Part shown: positions 44,554 through 57,597 of the stretch, in pieces
Numbering within the stretch: position 1 is the first letter of the stretch
Layout: each line of letters opens with the position of its first letter
Made by a program: the position numbers and the translations under genes
Assembly: GCA_035578155.1 (NCBI GenBank)
Contig: JAPWDM010000001.1
Span: forward strand, 159,313,498-159,377,497
Source of the DNA: Brachynemurus nebulosus
Taxonomy: Eukaryota; Arthropoda; Insecta; Neuroptera; Myrmeleontidae
Length of the DNA: 64,000 nt
Direction: 5' to 3'
Notes under the pieces: generated by a model
The model's database searches: none
The model's input: the letters and a program-made list of their open reading frames with translations, nothing else
Told to the model about the DNA's origin: nothing

Positions 44554-45588
44554 TTAATATCGATTATGCCCTCCCCTTTTTAAAACACATTCTTGAAGCC
44601 TCCTCGGCATGCTTTCAATAAGATGCCTAACAGTTTCATCAGGAATCTCCTCCCAACATCTTCTCAAGACATCAATCAGTTGTTGTTGGGTGTGCACATC
44701 CTCTCCGGCTGCTCTGACTCGCCGTTTTAATTGATCCCAAAGATGTTCTATTAGGTTCAAGTCAGGGCTATTTGTAGGCCACGGTAAAACCTGTATATTA
44801 GCCTCCCTAAGGACAGTTGTCGTCGCTCGAGCGGTATGCGCTCGGGCATTATCCTGCATCAGGATAAGTCCGTCGGCCGCTCGTTGTGCAAAGGGGATCA
44901 CATGGGGTCTGACAACCTGTTCGATGTAACTTTGAGCCGTTACAGTACCCTCGTTCAGGAAAACAAGCTCAGTTTTGCCTTGCAAACTAATTCCACCCCA
45001 GACCATGACATTAGGACCGCCGAATCTGTCGCGTTCATGAATGTGACGATCAGAAAACCTTTCCCCACTTCTTCTCCACATTCTTACACGTCGATCCTCA
45101 CTAAAAAACTTCACCTTGCACTCATCCGTGAAGAGTACGTGACGCCATTCCTCCAAGCCCCATTCAAGGTGTTCACGTGCAAATCTTAAACGGTTTGCAC
45201 GATGCGCTCCGGTCAGTTTGGTACGGATTACTGGTCTTCTTGAACGTTGTTGGTCTTCATGCAAACGATTTCGTATGGTCTGATTACTGACAACAGTACC
45301 AGTAGATCGATGTAAGCGATTTTGCAGAGTACCTGCGGTAACAGTCGGCTCACGTCGTGCACACAGTCGAATGTAATGGTCTTCACGGGCAGTGGTAGCA
45401 CGAACTCTTCCTGAGCCACGGCGCCGGGTTACACTACCGGTCTGCTGATACCGATTCCAAACATTTTGAATAGCCCTTCGTGAACAACCCAACTGCAGAG
45501 CCACGGAACGTTGAGATTGACCACCCTCAATCATCGTTACGGCTCTGGTAGCAGTAGCTTCGTCCATATGGTGTCGAATTCCCGGCAT
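44554..45588 (-). CDS. Tc1-like (DD34E) transposase, apparently intact
   Basis: Catalyses cut-and-paste transposition of a Tc1/mariner element at TA sites; it would act in the nucleus on the element's terminal repeats. I start it at the Met at 45588 (MPGIRHHMDEATATRAV), giving 344 residues, the usual length for Tc1; the frame is open 18 codons further upstream. The N-terminal bipartite HTH shows GGQSQRSVALQLGCSRRAIQ and WNRYQQTGSV, then a GRPR-like basic hinge (RRGSGRVRA). The catalytic triad is DECKVKF, MQDNARAHTA and SPDLNLIEHLWD, with 34 residues between the second Asp and the Glu. No stops or frameshifts occur and all three acidic residues are present. I could not locate convincing terminal inverted repeats, so mobility is unproven. 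The coding part is clearly GC-richer than its surroundings, suggesting recent arrival. Confidence 0.9.
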   Translation of the reverse strand: MPGIRHHMDEATATRAVTMIEGGQSQRSVALQLGCSRRAIQNVWNRYQQTGSVTRRRGSGRVRATTAREDHYIRLCARREPTVTAGTLQNRLHRSTGTVVSNQTIRNRLHEDQQRSRRPVIRTKLTGAHRANRLRFAREHLEWGLEEWRHVLFTDECKVKFFSEDRRVRMWRRSGERFSDRHIHERDRFGGPNVMVWGGISLQGKTELVFLNEGTVTAQSYIEQVVRPHVIPFAQRAADGLILMQDNARAHTARATTTVLREANIQVLPWPTNSPDLNLIEHLWDQLKRRVRAAGEDVHTQQQLIDVLRRCWEEIPDETVRHLIESMPRRLQECVLKRGGHNRY

Positions 45589-45860
45589 TGTAAAAATAAA
45601 TGATTGAAAAACACACCAAACTTCAAAAAACAACCTCAGCAATCAATAATCTAGCGCAAATCGATTTAAAATCAAATTTAAAAAAATAAGTAAAACTAAC
45701 CACTTGACGCTGTGCGAGGCAAAAAAACGTTTAAATCTTCCCCTCAACAATAATATCACTTAAATCTAACTGTTATCATTTACTCAACCATTTAATATCA
45801 TAACAACAGTCATTTAGAAAAGTTATTCTTATTCAAGTGGCCCTTATTTTGTTTTGAGGA

Positions 45861-47094
<1,234 letters not shown>

Positions 47095-47102
47095 GCTATA
47101 TC

Positions 47103-47290
47103 ATTCAGCTAAACTGAAACCTTAAGCACTCGATTTCTTTGGTTTGTATGACCAAAATCCAAATGTAAATTAAAAATCATAAAGTGATTGAAAAAATTAT
47201 CAAACTGGATCGGCTGGAAATCGAACCCAGGATCTCCTGGTAATTAGCCAGATATCTCGTCACTATAGACCAATGATCCTCTGTTCGACA
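47103..47290 (-). mobile_element. tRNA-derived SINE, copy 2 (truncated)
   Basis: Minus strand: GGATCATTGGTCTATAGTG, GATATCTGGCTAATTACC, then GGGTTCGATTTCC (box B). The same body as the SINE at 42974 follows (TCAATCACTTTATGATTTTT, AAATCGAGTGCTTAAGG). The head closely recalls tRNA-Glu wording (GGTCTA.TGG, GATATCTGGCT). The distal part is cut off at the hAT insertion. Confidence 0.75.
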
Positions 47291-48005
47291 GCCCTCTAAT
47301 TTAAAGTATTTCGAGTTACAACAAATTTTCATGAACTATACGATGAAAATATAATTTCAGGATATATATTTGGTGGAAAACTTAGAAATTTTGTAGATAA
47401 ATAATTTTTATGAAGAAAGTCGTAATTAGCAATATTTTCATTTAATAGTTTTTCGCGGAATGTTCTAGAAATATTATCACATTTGAAACTATTTAATCTA
47501 AATAGCAGTGTATTTTTCTTATAATTTTTCTCATAATAAATATTTATAGGAACTTTACGGACAATTGTATCAAAATCGCAAATATCTGGGTATTCCCATC
47601 ATACAATTATTATCTTTGCTTAGTTTTAATATAATCTTTTATAATTAAAAGATAAGTTTTCAAAAATAAAAGATAAGGATATTTTTAGATTCTATGTATT
47701 TCCCTATCAATATGGAACACACTAAAAATCCAGTTTTCCTTCATTTCTAAAAAAATATAAAATAGGGAAGAACAATGTGTACATTCTGGGCCGGATTTAC
47801 CCTAAGTGCTGCCCGGAGCACTGTGAAAAATCCCGCTCCTGCAAAAATTTTAAAAAAAATTTCTTAATAACTTTCCCACTTTTTAGCGAATTTCCAAAAC
47901 TGGAAATTCAGCTTTTACGCCAGGTGTCATGGTGCGACCTAAGCCCGGAACCATATCAGAAATATGTTTTGAGGTCCCTAGAATACGAAAATGATATTCA
48001 CTAAA

Positions 48006-48008
<3 letters not shown>

Positions 48009-48075
<67 letters not shown>
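48009..48075. repeat. (TA)n microsatellite inside the hAT-like element
   Basis: TA array between TTCACTAAAATTTATA and TGTATCCGCGCGATAAC. Several other family copies carry their TA array at this same junction. Confidence 0.95.
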
Positions 48076-48079
<4 letters not shown>

Positions 48080-49040
48080 CCGCGCGATAACTCTCGAACG
48101 AAACGTCTAACGCTTATGAAATTTTGTGTGCGGACTGGATTCTGAATTGGCTTGGCTAAGTTCGTTAGCCAGACACGTCGGATGCCCAGAACTAGGTTTT
48201 CTGGTCATTTTTTATCATTCGATCCTATCATAAGGCAGTTCGATTTTTACATCGTTAAAAAGGAAAAAAAAAATTATGAAGAAAATATTCTTATAATTTT
48301 CTTTCTATTTTAAGTATTTTTCGAGAAAATGTAAATTTTCACTTTTATTCTTTCTTTGTTAGTCTAATAAGTAATTTATATTTATATCTCAGTTTTTAAT
48401 AAGTATAAAAATATTTCACTTTTTTATTAAAAAATTTTGTGAGAACAAGTGAAAACTATTCACATATATGAGATATAACACACATACATGTATAGAGTTT
48501 TGTTTCTCATTTATTGCATTATAATTAGCATGGTTCTATTCCATGTTAAAAAATGTAAATTAAACAGATTTTCTAAGCTAATGTAATGAAGAATTTTTTT
48601 TTTTTTTTTATTGAATTTTTAAGTAAACAAGAAATTGAAGATTATGTTATGATATAAATATTATTAAATATAAAACAAAACAAAATCTGTACAATGTACA
48701 TATGTATGTACGGAAAAATATTTTGAATCGATTTTGAAAATTTTTCCACTAATAATTAATAATGTTAAAAAATTAAACCATTTCAAATGGATTTAAGGTA
48801 TTTTATGTGAGGTCAAGGTTTTCGGGACCTAAAAAGGCCAGAAATTAATTAACCAATCGATTTTAAAAAATTTTTCACAGTTAGTAAGTTAAAGTATTTG
48901 AATTAATTAATTAAATGATGTCCGCAAGAAGCTTACGGACTGCCATAAGTTATATGAGATCCTTAGAACCCTTTTCTTACTGTTAGAGTACTAGACTTGT
49001 ATGAGTTTCGCCAGGATTTACTGATCCCATAATTGTAAAA

Positions 49041-50240
49041 AATAAACTAAACGACCAATTTTAAAAATTTCTTCGCTGTTACAGAGCTAAACTATTTTAG
49101 ATAGATTTAGAATACATTATGTAAGGTCCGTCAGGGTCCACAGGACCCAAAAGTGTCAAAAATAAACTAACTGACCGATTTTGAAAATTTTTTCACTGTT
49201 ACAGAGCTAAACTATTTTAGATAAATATCGATTACGTTATGTAAGGTCCGCCTGGGTCCATAGGACCCAAAAGTGTCAAAAATAAACTGCCTGATCGATT
49301 TTGAAAATTTTTTCGCTGTTACAGAGCTAAACCGTTTTAGATAAATATAGATTCCGTTATGTAAGGTCTGCCAGGGTCCATAGGATCCAGAAGTGTCAAA
49401 AATAAACTAACTGACCGATTTTGAAAATTTTTTCACTGTTACAGAGCTAAACTATTTTAGATAAATATAAATTACGTTATGTAAGGTCCACCAAGGTCCA
49501 TAGAACCCAAAAGTGTCATAAATAAACTAACTGACCGATTTTGAAAATTTTTTCACTGTTACAGAGCTAAACTATTTTAGATAAGTATAGATTACGTTAT
49601 GTAAGGTCTGCCAGAGTCCATAGGATCCAGAAGTGTCAAAAATAAACTAACTGACCGATTTTGAAAATTTTTTCACTGTTACAGAGCTAAACTATTTTAG
49701 ATAAATATAGATTACGTTATGTAAGGTCTGCCAGGGTCCATGGGATCCAAAAGTGTCAAAAATAAACTAACCGACCGATTTTGAAAATTTTTTCACAGTT
49801 GGGGAACTAACTATTTTAGATAGACATACATTACGTTATTTAGGGTCCGCCAGGGTCCATGGGGCCCAAAAGTGGTAAAAATAAACTAACCGACCGATTT
49901 TGAAAATTTTTTCACTGTTACAGAGCTAAACTATTTTAGATAAATATAGATTTCGTTATGTAAAGTCTGCCAGGGTCCATCGGATCCAAAAGCGTCAAAA
50001 ATAAACTAGCCGACCGATTTTGAAAATTTTTTCACTGTTGGGGAGCTAAGCTATTTTAGATACATATAGATTACGTTATGTAAGGTCTGAAGTGTCAGTA
50101 GGACCTAAAAGTGTCAAAAATAAAATAACTGACCGATTTTGAAACCTTTTTACTATTACGGAGGTAAACTATTTTAGATAGGTACAGGTTGTGTTATCTG
50201 AGATCCACAACTGTCCTGCGGATGCAAATGCGGCGTAGAA
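49041..50240. repeat. 120-bp minisatellite, about ten regular units
   Basis: The unit contains GACCGATTTTGAAAATTTTT, CACTGTTACAGAGCTAAACT, ATTTTAGATAAATATAG, TTACGTTATGTAAGGTC and AAAAGTGTCAAAAATAAAC. The GACCGATT-type starts recur at 49173, 49293, 49413, 49533, 49653, 49773, 49892, 50012 and 50131, a strict period of 120 or 119. More degenerate units lie at 48721-49040 and after the TA array (50440-50720). Neighbouring units in the middle are the most alike. Confidence 0.92.
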
Positions 50241-50256
50241 TGCTACACAACGGGTT

Positions 50257-50399
<143 letters not shown>

Positions 50400-51417
50400 A
50401 CATAAAGTCCGCCTAGAATATACGGTCGAGCTGATTTTTTAATGAGGTCCACCGGGATCTTGCAGATCCGAAAACGCCAGTAATAAGCTATCGAAAAGAT
50501 GCTAAAAAATTTCTCACTGCTAGAGAACTAAATTATTTTAGATGGATACAACTATGCTGCACAAAATTCGTTCGGGTTCTTGGGTCCCCAAAAATACCAA
50601 AACTAATTACCCAACCGATTTTAAAAATTCTTTTACTCTTAGAAAGCTAAACTATTTTAAATAGGTACAGGTCTTAGATGAGATCCGCCAGTGCCCAAGA
50701 TTTGGAAATTCGCTATGTTATGCAGATGCTGCGACAGGGGTATTTCCCTTTTCCTATCAAAAAATAAGTGACGGGCAAAAAAAAACTCTCATTTCTTATT
50801 TTCTTATCAAAAAGTAAGTGATGACCAAAAAAAAAAAACCAAATGTCACGTGTGTTCCAAATTTTGCTGCTCCTAAAAATCCGCCGCCCGAGGCCAGTGT
50901 CCCGCGTACCCATAGTGTAAATCCAGCACTGTGTACATTTCATAAACATGTAGGTACGGAAAATTTACAGATAATGATCTGAACAATTGCATACTTAACA
51001 ATGCTGACCTAATTTAAAAAAAATTATTAACAACTCAAGTAAAGCTAGGGTTGTGGAGAGAAGTAAAGGGCACCAAGGGTACAGAGAACTTTTCCTCAAA
51101 AACACACCCAACGAGAAAAAAAAATAGCAAGTTGTGAAATACAAATTGTACTTATGCAAATAGTGTTTTGTACAATCAGTGCTTCTTATGGATTTAATGT
51201 AATATGTAGCATATGAAAATAGAGAAATTATCTTTCCTGACGAAGAAATTTTATTCCCTACTTGGCCTCTTTTCGCTTACCAGGAAGAAAAAAATATTTA
51301 CTAACATAAGTGTATAAATGTTTGCTACCTAATTTTCTTTCAGAAATTTTAAGGTAATTGGTCCGTAAAACGATTTTTCAAAGGATTTTAACGAAACTTC
51401 TCTAGACACTTATTTAA

Positions 51418-51945
51418 GGTAAGTAGTCTAGTAACTCGCGCTGTTTTTCATGCCTATTTTTAGGGGCATTTTTTTGAGAAAGAACAAATGAAAAGTTTTG
51501 AAATTTTAATGTTTTTATTTACATCTTAGTAACAAAAAAAATTTTTTTTTTAAATAAATTAAATTTTATTTTATTATTATCATTATCACTTAAAGTTGGC
51601 ACCTCAAAAAAAAGCACCTGGATGGCCCGGGTGATTTTGACTCTTGAGGACATCTGAAATCAAAAATTCTTAATTAGTCTTAATATCTATAGATGTCATT
51701 CTGGTCGGAACTAGAATTATGAAATTTTATTGCAAAATAACAAAATGGCGAACTTCGAAAAAGATGACCTTTTAATAATAATTATAATAATACAAAATTT
51801 CATTTATTCAAAAAAGATTTTTTTTGTTACCTTAAGATGTAAATAAAAACATTAAAAATTCAAAACTTTTCATTTGACTTTCTAAAAAAAAAAAATTCCT
51901 CTAAAAATAGGCATGAAAAACAGCGCGAGTTACCAGACTACTACC
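51418..51945. mobile_element. TTAA-flanked element with long inverted ends
   Basis: Left GGTAAGTAGTCTAGTAACTC, GCGCTGTTTTTCATGCC and right GGCATGAAAAACAGCGC, AGTTACCAGACTACTACC are inverted, with pairing that extends over 100 bp inward (GAAAAGTTTTGAA, TTATTTACATCTTA). TTAA borders both sides (51414-51417, 51946-51949). TTAA suggests piggyBac, but the ends do not begin with CCC, so the family is unsure. Confidence 0.65.
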
Positions 51946-51949
51946 TTAA

Positions 51950-52987
51950 TTCAATACCAATAATACGAGCCTATGCCGAAAAAAAAATTGATCGCCTCAA
52001 TTTTAAGAAAAACGGTTTCAAAGTTTTGTAATTTTTGACACGGGCTTTTATGGGCAAACTTTATGTTTTTTTCGCTGAGCTATACTTTTCTGCCTGACTA
52101 TCACGCACCAAATAATACGTTGAATAGCTTTTGGTGATTTTCCAGCATTCTACTAACTGTGACAAAACACGTTTTAAATATTCACTCCACAAATTAAAAC
52201 TTTTCAAAAAAAAAAAAAATAAATAAATAAATAGGTAAGTAAATAAATAAAAATATTCAAATTTTATTTAACATATGTTTTACAACTATATTTCTGCATG
52301 TACAAAAAAAAAAAAAATGAAAGCAAAAAAGAAAACTAAACGTATAAAAAAAATACAATATCTAAAATGTAATTTCCAACAACAGACACATGTGTAGACA
52401 GACAAAGAGCATATTTACAAAACCGACATGCAAAAAAAATACACTTTTCTCAATCTATTCGCTTTAAAATATTTATGGTTTGCAAGTTCTCATTATTGTA
52501 TAGGAAATAGAGTATGTAAGCGTTATTCCGTCTACAGACAGCCAAGCCAGCTCGAAAAGAAATCTTATATATTACTCTGGAGGTTTTCATATTTAGAAAT
52601 CATCTATTTATTCAGGATAAAGAAGAAAAAAAAACAATATCTTGGAAAATTTTTTATTAGGTAGTTATCTATAAGCAGATAGATATTTATAAAACCAATC
52701 AAAATTTTTTCTTAAATTGTTTTCTTTTTCCTCTTTTTGTATCCACATTTTTTTATTAGTATTTTATAATCGAAACTATTAAAATGATATGAATTCTTTC
52801 GGGAAAAGAATACACTTTTAGATGATTGCAATTTTATGATTGACCTCATGCAATATAAATTTAAGTTAAAAAAATAAAGAAATGTTTTTAAATCAAGCTT
52901 TTATTTAAAAATGAACTAAAAAGTATAAAATTTTTTTGAGTGAATTTTGGATCAATGTGCAACATAATTTATAAAATAAAAACATAA
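51950..52987. other. Intergenic, no gene seen
   Basis: AT-rich, with several A-runs (52210, 52300, 52630) and a short AAAT tandem at 52215-52250. No coding region or element ends were recognised. Confidence 0.4.
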
Positions 52988-53433
52988 GATATATCCACAG
53001 ACCAATGAACACTATTATATTATACTACTAGACAAAGTGTAGAGCCAGTTTCTAGGCATTTTTCTTGAGGGAGGTAAGAAGGGTGAGACGGGTGAAATTT
53101 AATGAAATAATATAATGTCAATTTTTGAACAAATACGACTATAATTATTGCAGGACATAATTCGTATACGTACGTATTTTGAAAATAAAGCGAATACCAC
53201 TTTTTTTCTTCCAAAATTTTGCAGTTTCTTCTCAAAAAAGTAAAATTTTATTATCAATATTATATTTTGACAATAATTATTTGAAACCGTAACTACGGAT
53301 ACAAATCCATTACTATATAACAGAATACTATTAAGGTCGGAACTTGGTCGTATGTGGTTGCCTCAATTACACATTTATATTATCAGTCTATATAATATAA
53401 TATATAATATGTTCACTGGTCTGTAGATATATC
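52988..53433. mobile_element. MITE with about 40-bp inverted ends
   Basis: GATATATCCACAGACCAATG followed by AACACTATTATATTATA at the left is mirrored at the right by ATATGTTCACTGGTCTGTAG and ATATATC. The 446-bp interior is non-coding. The target duplication is unresolved because the ends are themselves TA-rich. Confidence 0.55.
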
Positions 53434-53519
53434 AACTACTGACTCATTACAATTTCACTTTTGGCCAATGAGTAATTATTTGCAATTAGGCTCCTCTGAT
53501 ATCAATTTTACTATCACAT

Positions 53520-53850
53520 CCCAAATTGTATCTAGTCCTTGGTGTACCGCCGCAACCCGATGGGAACGGGCTGAATTTTTTAAAAGTAAGTGGTAGTCGG
53601 AACAAATATAAAGAATTTTTTACAAGATTGGCAGCGGACGAGAGTGACACTAAAGGAAATGTAACTGCATTTCGACACCCGGAGCAGAAACCGGATTCCG
53701 TCGGGCATGGAGTTAAAACTGATAAATCGGGCAGGAGTGGGATCGGGCGGAATTTGACAATTTTTATTAGGATTGAGAGTGGGCAAAAACGGAACATAAA
53801 AATTCCCGATGACAACTCTACGGGAAACCAAAAAAAAAAAAAAAATGTTA
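53520..53850. other. GC-richer unassigned segment, open on both strands
   Basis: Clearly less AT-rich than its surroundings and open for over 100 codons on each strand. A minus-strand frame reads SPFPSGCGGTPRTRYNLGCD; a plus-strand frame reads LVLGVPPQPDGNGLNFLK. I do not recognise either protein. It ends in an A15 run (53829-53844), so a retroposed fragment on the plus strand is possible. Confidence 0.3.
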
Positions 53851-53936
53851 ATCGTCATATCTGCAGGTATTCTAACTTGAAAGGATTGTAATAGCATACT
53901 TCTATAGTCAGATCCCTCTTTGAATTAATTAAAAAT

Positions 53937-54175
53937 CACATAGGGATTGAAAAATTATCAAACTAGATCGACTTGGTAATTTTTCTGTTACTATATGATT
54001 TTTAATCAATACAATGATTTGGTCATCAAATATACTAAAGTGAGTCGTGTGTTCATTAAGTTTAGCTGAACATTATAAGTGATTATATGAATGTTAACAT
54101 GTGTTTAAATACAAACAAAAGTTCGCCATACATTGATAACGTTCACAAGCACATCAAACAATATTAAGTTTAAAA
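53937..54175. mobile_element. tRNA-SINE fragments, head-to-head
   Basis: 53937-53985 is a short minus-oriented piece (AAAAATCACATAGGGATTG, ATCAAACTAGATCGACTTGG). It is followed at once by a plus-oriented body (53990-54175: TATATGATTTTTAAT, GTTTAGCTGAACATTATAAG, CAAACAAAAGTTCGCCATAC) matching the SINE at 42974-43246. The tRNA head is lost. Confidence 0.65.
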
Positions 54176-54392
54176 TCCCTCTTTTCATTTGGTGTTTTGT
54201 GCCTTTATTACTTGCAGTCAGAAGCCAAAATTTGTATGGACTGTCTAAAAATTAATGAAAAACAAAATTTGAAAAGTATGACCGGTAGAAAATATACCCA
54301 TGCTTACCAAAAGAAAAAGGGAAAACATTGGAACACAAATACAACTGTTATTTGCAAAAACAAACTTGTCCCAAATGACGTGATGGCATGTA

Positions 54393-54525
54393 ATAGTATA
54401 TTATTCAACGAGCTAGTAATGATAGCTATTACTCACGAAGTTGAAATTGCGACACGAGCCGAGCTTGTGAGGCGAGTGTCGTAATGCATCTGAGTGAGTA
54501 ATAGCCATTGCAAGCGAGTAGAATA
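54393..54525. repeat. Diverged foldback palindrome
   Basis: AATAGTATATTATTCAACGAG and TAGCTATTACTCACGAAG are mirrored by CTGAGTGAGTAATAGCC and GCGAGTAGAATACGATATT. The centre has GCGACACGAGCCGAGC. Related in layout to the palindrome at 16695-16834. An upstream open frame (54197-54484) runs into it and is not a supported gene. Confidence 0.55.
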
Positions 54526-54539
54526 CGATATTTTTTCTA

Positions 54540-56046
54540 CGACTTTTTTCCTTTTTGATTTAAATAAAATTGAATATAAATTTTAAATCAAATTTTTAAT
54601 CTTTCTAATTTCATTAAAAATTTGTATAATATTATGTATAAAACGAACAAAACAAAACATAAACTACTTTATTTACTTGAACGTTACTAGGCAATATATA
54701 TTAAATTAAAACTTGATACATACATATATACACAAAACAAAAGCAAACCCATGGAATAATGATTAATACTGTGATTTCATTGGTCAAGAGGGTATTGAGT
54801 AATAAACATTCCTCCACACCTTTGAATAATGCCTAACTTTCTCAACAATTAACGGATATATAATGAGTGTGTTCTTCAACAGAAGTAGAAAAAATCTTTT
54901 TCTTACTCACTGAATATTTTTTTCTTTCAGAATATAAATCATGAAAAGCTATTTACAAATTTTTTACAATCGAAATAAATGAATTTACGAAATTAAAGTT
55001 CTCATATAGGTACATCAAATAGTCCGTATCTACTGAAAATAAATCCATGAACCAATATTTTTGTATTTCAAAAGAATTTTTGAACTCGAAGGAAAATACA
55101 CGGTTGTTAAAAGTTGTAATACTGATTTATTAATAACATTATCCAACTTTCGATTAAAACATGAAATGTCAATAATGTACAGCTAATTTATTCAAAATTA
55201 AGGCAAAAGGGCAAAAATCAAACATTAAATATAAAAGCAAACACCTTTCATATTTTTTTCCGGCAAAAATTTTTTATGTATATTGACATGTCTCTAGAAT
55301 ATTAATGGTATATTCTCTGATCAAGTACCAAAGATAAAAGCAATCTATTTCATCCTCAAAAAAAAATTTGAATATCAGATTGACAAAAAGCCATTTGTAT
55401 GTTAATGTACCAATCGTGCGTCCTTTCTATAGACATAGATACTGGTAATACGTTGGCGATCATTTACTTTTTTTCATAAATATTTTGTATACAACAATAT
55501 GGGAGAGACGTGCAGGGAAATGGATGTATTTATCATTAGCAATGCATCATTGGTAATCAAAATATGAATAGAAAATGAGTGTAAAGAAACACAAAAAAAA
55601 AGAAAATGGAAAGTAAAAATAGAGTTAAAATGTTGGGTAATATAGGATCGATATTTTTTTGCAAAATTGGAAAAAAGGGAGAGTAACTCTGTGTGAGAAT
55701 GTAACGCTCTAGAGTGAAAACGGTTGTGCTACGGCTGTATTGAAAGTAGTGGTTGCAAGATGAAACAAATGCTAGTGATTCGTTAAAATCATTGCTAATA
55801 AGTGATTAATATTTTATATTATTCAAATTATTCAAATTATTTAATTTATTCAAAACATTTTTAATGTCTTATTCTGTATTATTTAAATTTAGATTTAACT
55901 CGGTACATATAGTAAACAAGGCCGGATTAACCCACTTTGAGATCCTACACATTTTCTTCTTACCTCTCCCAAAACACATAGAGCACACAAATATATATCT
56001 TAAATAATCTTATTTACAAATATTTTCAAAATAGACAGTTTGACCG
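54540..56046. other. Intergenic, no gene seen
   Basis: AT-rich without coding regions. CAAGGCCGGATTAACCC at 55918 resembles a hAT terminus, but I could not find its partner. Confidence 0.4.
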
Positions 56047-56870
56047 GGCCCTAGCAGGGTTGCCAGATCATATTTCTATGAATTCCCCATATTAGTTTTG
56101 TTTTTTCGCCAAAAAGGCACATTTTCAGAAATTTTTCGCCAAAAATTTTAATCAATAGATTCAAAATTTTTGTAGTACCTGCTTCAAGTTACAAAAAATC
56201 TGTTTTTCGTCATTTTAAAAATAATGTCATTTTAAGTTAGTATACTGAATACGGGTACCGCTTTTAAAAATAATTTACAGCCAAACATGGTTGTCATTCT
56301 TAAAAAGTGGCAATTCAGATATCTAATAATCTAATTTAATATTTTTAGCGCATTAAATTGGAAATTGTATGATAAATACATAGTATGATCGGCGACAATT
56401 TTTTGGTCAAAAAACAGTTTTGACAATGACAGAGCTCTCTGCTGGAGCTTTATTTATCATTATGATTTTTAACCGGATAATTTTTCCCTATATGATGATA
56501 CACAATACCAGTTAGAGGCACCAAATATTACTCAGCGTATTCAGCTCAGTCGGTAATTCTACTAAACAAACATTAAGAAGGTAAAAAACACTTAAAAAAA
56601 AAAAAGAAATTTAATTACAGTTGACAAAATAGAATTAATAAAATACGAATTTTATGGAAGGAATATTGTTTACTAAATTTATTTCAAATAATGAAATTAT
56701 CATAACTAAACACAAAGTAAATTTTATAAATTTTGAGAACTTTTTATTAATCAAGTGAATTAAAGGCATTCATTACGTCAGATATTCCTAATTTATTTGC
56801 TACCGTTCGAAGCGTGCAGGATACATTTCTATGGTGCAGGACGTTTTTTTAATTTGCTAGTTTGCTAGTA

Positions 56871-57597
56871 CAGGGTGGGGCAGGGAAACATCCCTACTTT
56901 CGAGGTGGCATTGTGAGTAGTGGGGACATGTTGGAGGAGTGGGGGTAGGTTCGAATGACGCTGTGGCCACGGAATTTTCCGATAGTAGCGCTGTCAGTTG
57001 TAGACATGGCTTGGTCGAATGAGCAACGCGCTTTTGCTGTCGAGACGTATTTTTCTCAGAATAAGTCCGAGCGGTATGTAAACATGCTCCAACAATTTCT
57101 TGCACCACAATTGCAACAGAATAATTTTGGAGTAGTGTGGTTTCAGCAGGATGGTGCCACAGCCCATACTGCTAGACATTCGATGGCTGTTTTGAGGGAA
57201 ATGTTCCCCGGGCGATTAATCTCCCGGTATGGTGACATTCCATGGCCTGCGCGCTCGCCGGATTTAACTCCGTGTGATTACTTTTTATGGGGATATCTCA
57301 AGAGTGAAGTGTTTAAACATCGACCCAGAACCCTACAAGACTTGAAGGATGCAATTCGCGTTGAAGTTGCCCGCATTCCACAACAAATGCTTCGCAGAGT
57401 TATGCAGAACTTCAGAACCAGACTAGATCAGTGTGTTGACAATGAGGGACATCACTAGAATGATGTATTGTTTAAAACAAAGTAAGAATTAACTTCCATC
57501 TGTACCCTTTTGATGCCACAATAAAGTTTTGTTCTAACACTTTTCGTTTTTTTTTAATTTACCTTCAAAGTTAGGGATACTTCCCTGCCCCACCCTG
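56871..57597 (+). mobile_element. Mariner element (DD41D type), internally deleted
   Basis: Inverted ends CAGGGTGGGGCAGGGAA, continuing as imperfect ATCCCTA(A)CTTT, flanked by TA (56869-56870, 57598-57599). It contains the fused transposase frame at 56955-57458. The length of 727 bp against about 1.3 kb for a full mariner shows a large internal deletion. Confidence 0.85.
56955..57458 (+). pseudogene. Internally deleted mariner transposase
   Basis: A 167-codon open frame. The N-terminus carries MAWSNEQRAFAVETYFSQNK, the start of the HTH region, and I would place the true start at this Met (57006). It then runs straight into YVNMLQQFLAPQL, QQDGATAHTARHSM, WPARSPDLTPCDYFLWGYLK and the C-terminus. 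The rest of the HTH and the first catalytic Asp block are deleted in frame. The second Asp (QQDGA) and the third (CDYFL) are separated by 41 residues, matching the DD41D (rosa-like) group. It cannot catalyse transposition alone. Confidence 0.85.

Noticed and set aside
57006..57458. Functional mariner transposase
   Set aside because: The first catalytic Asp block and part of the DNA-binding region are deleted.
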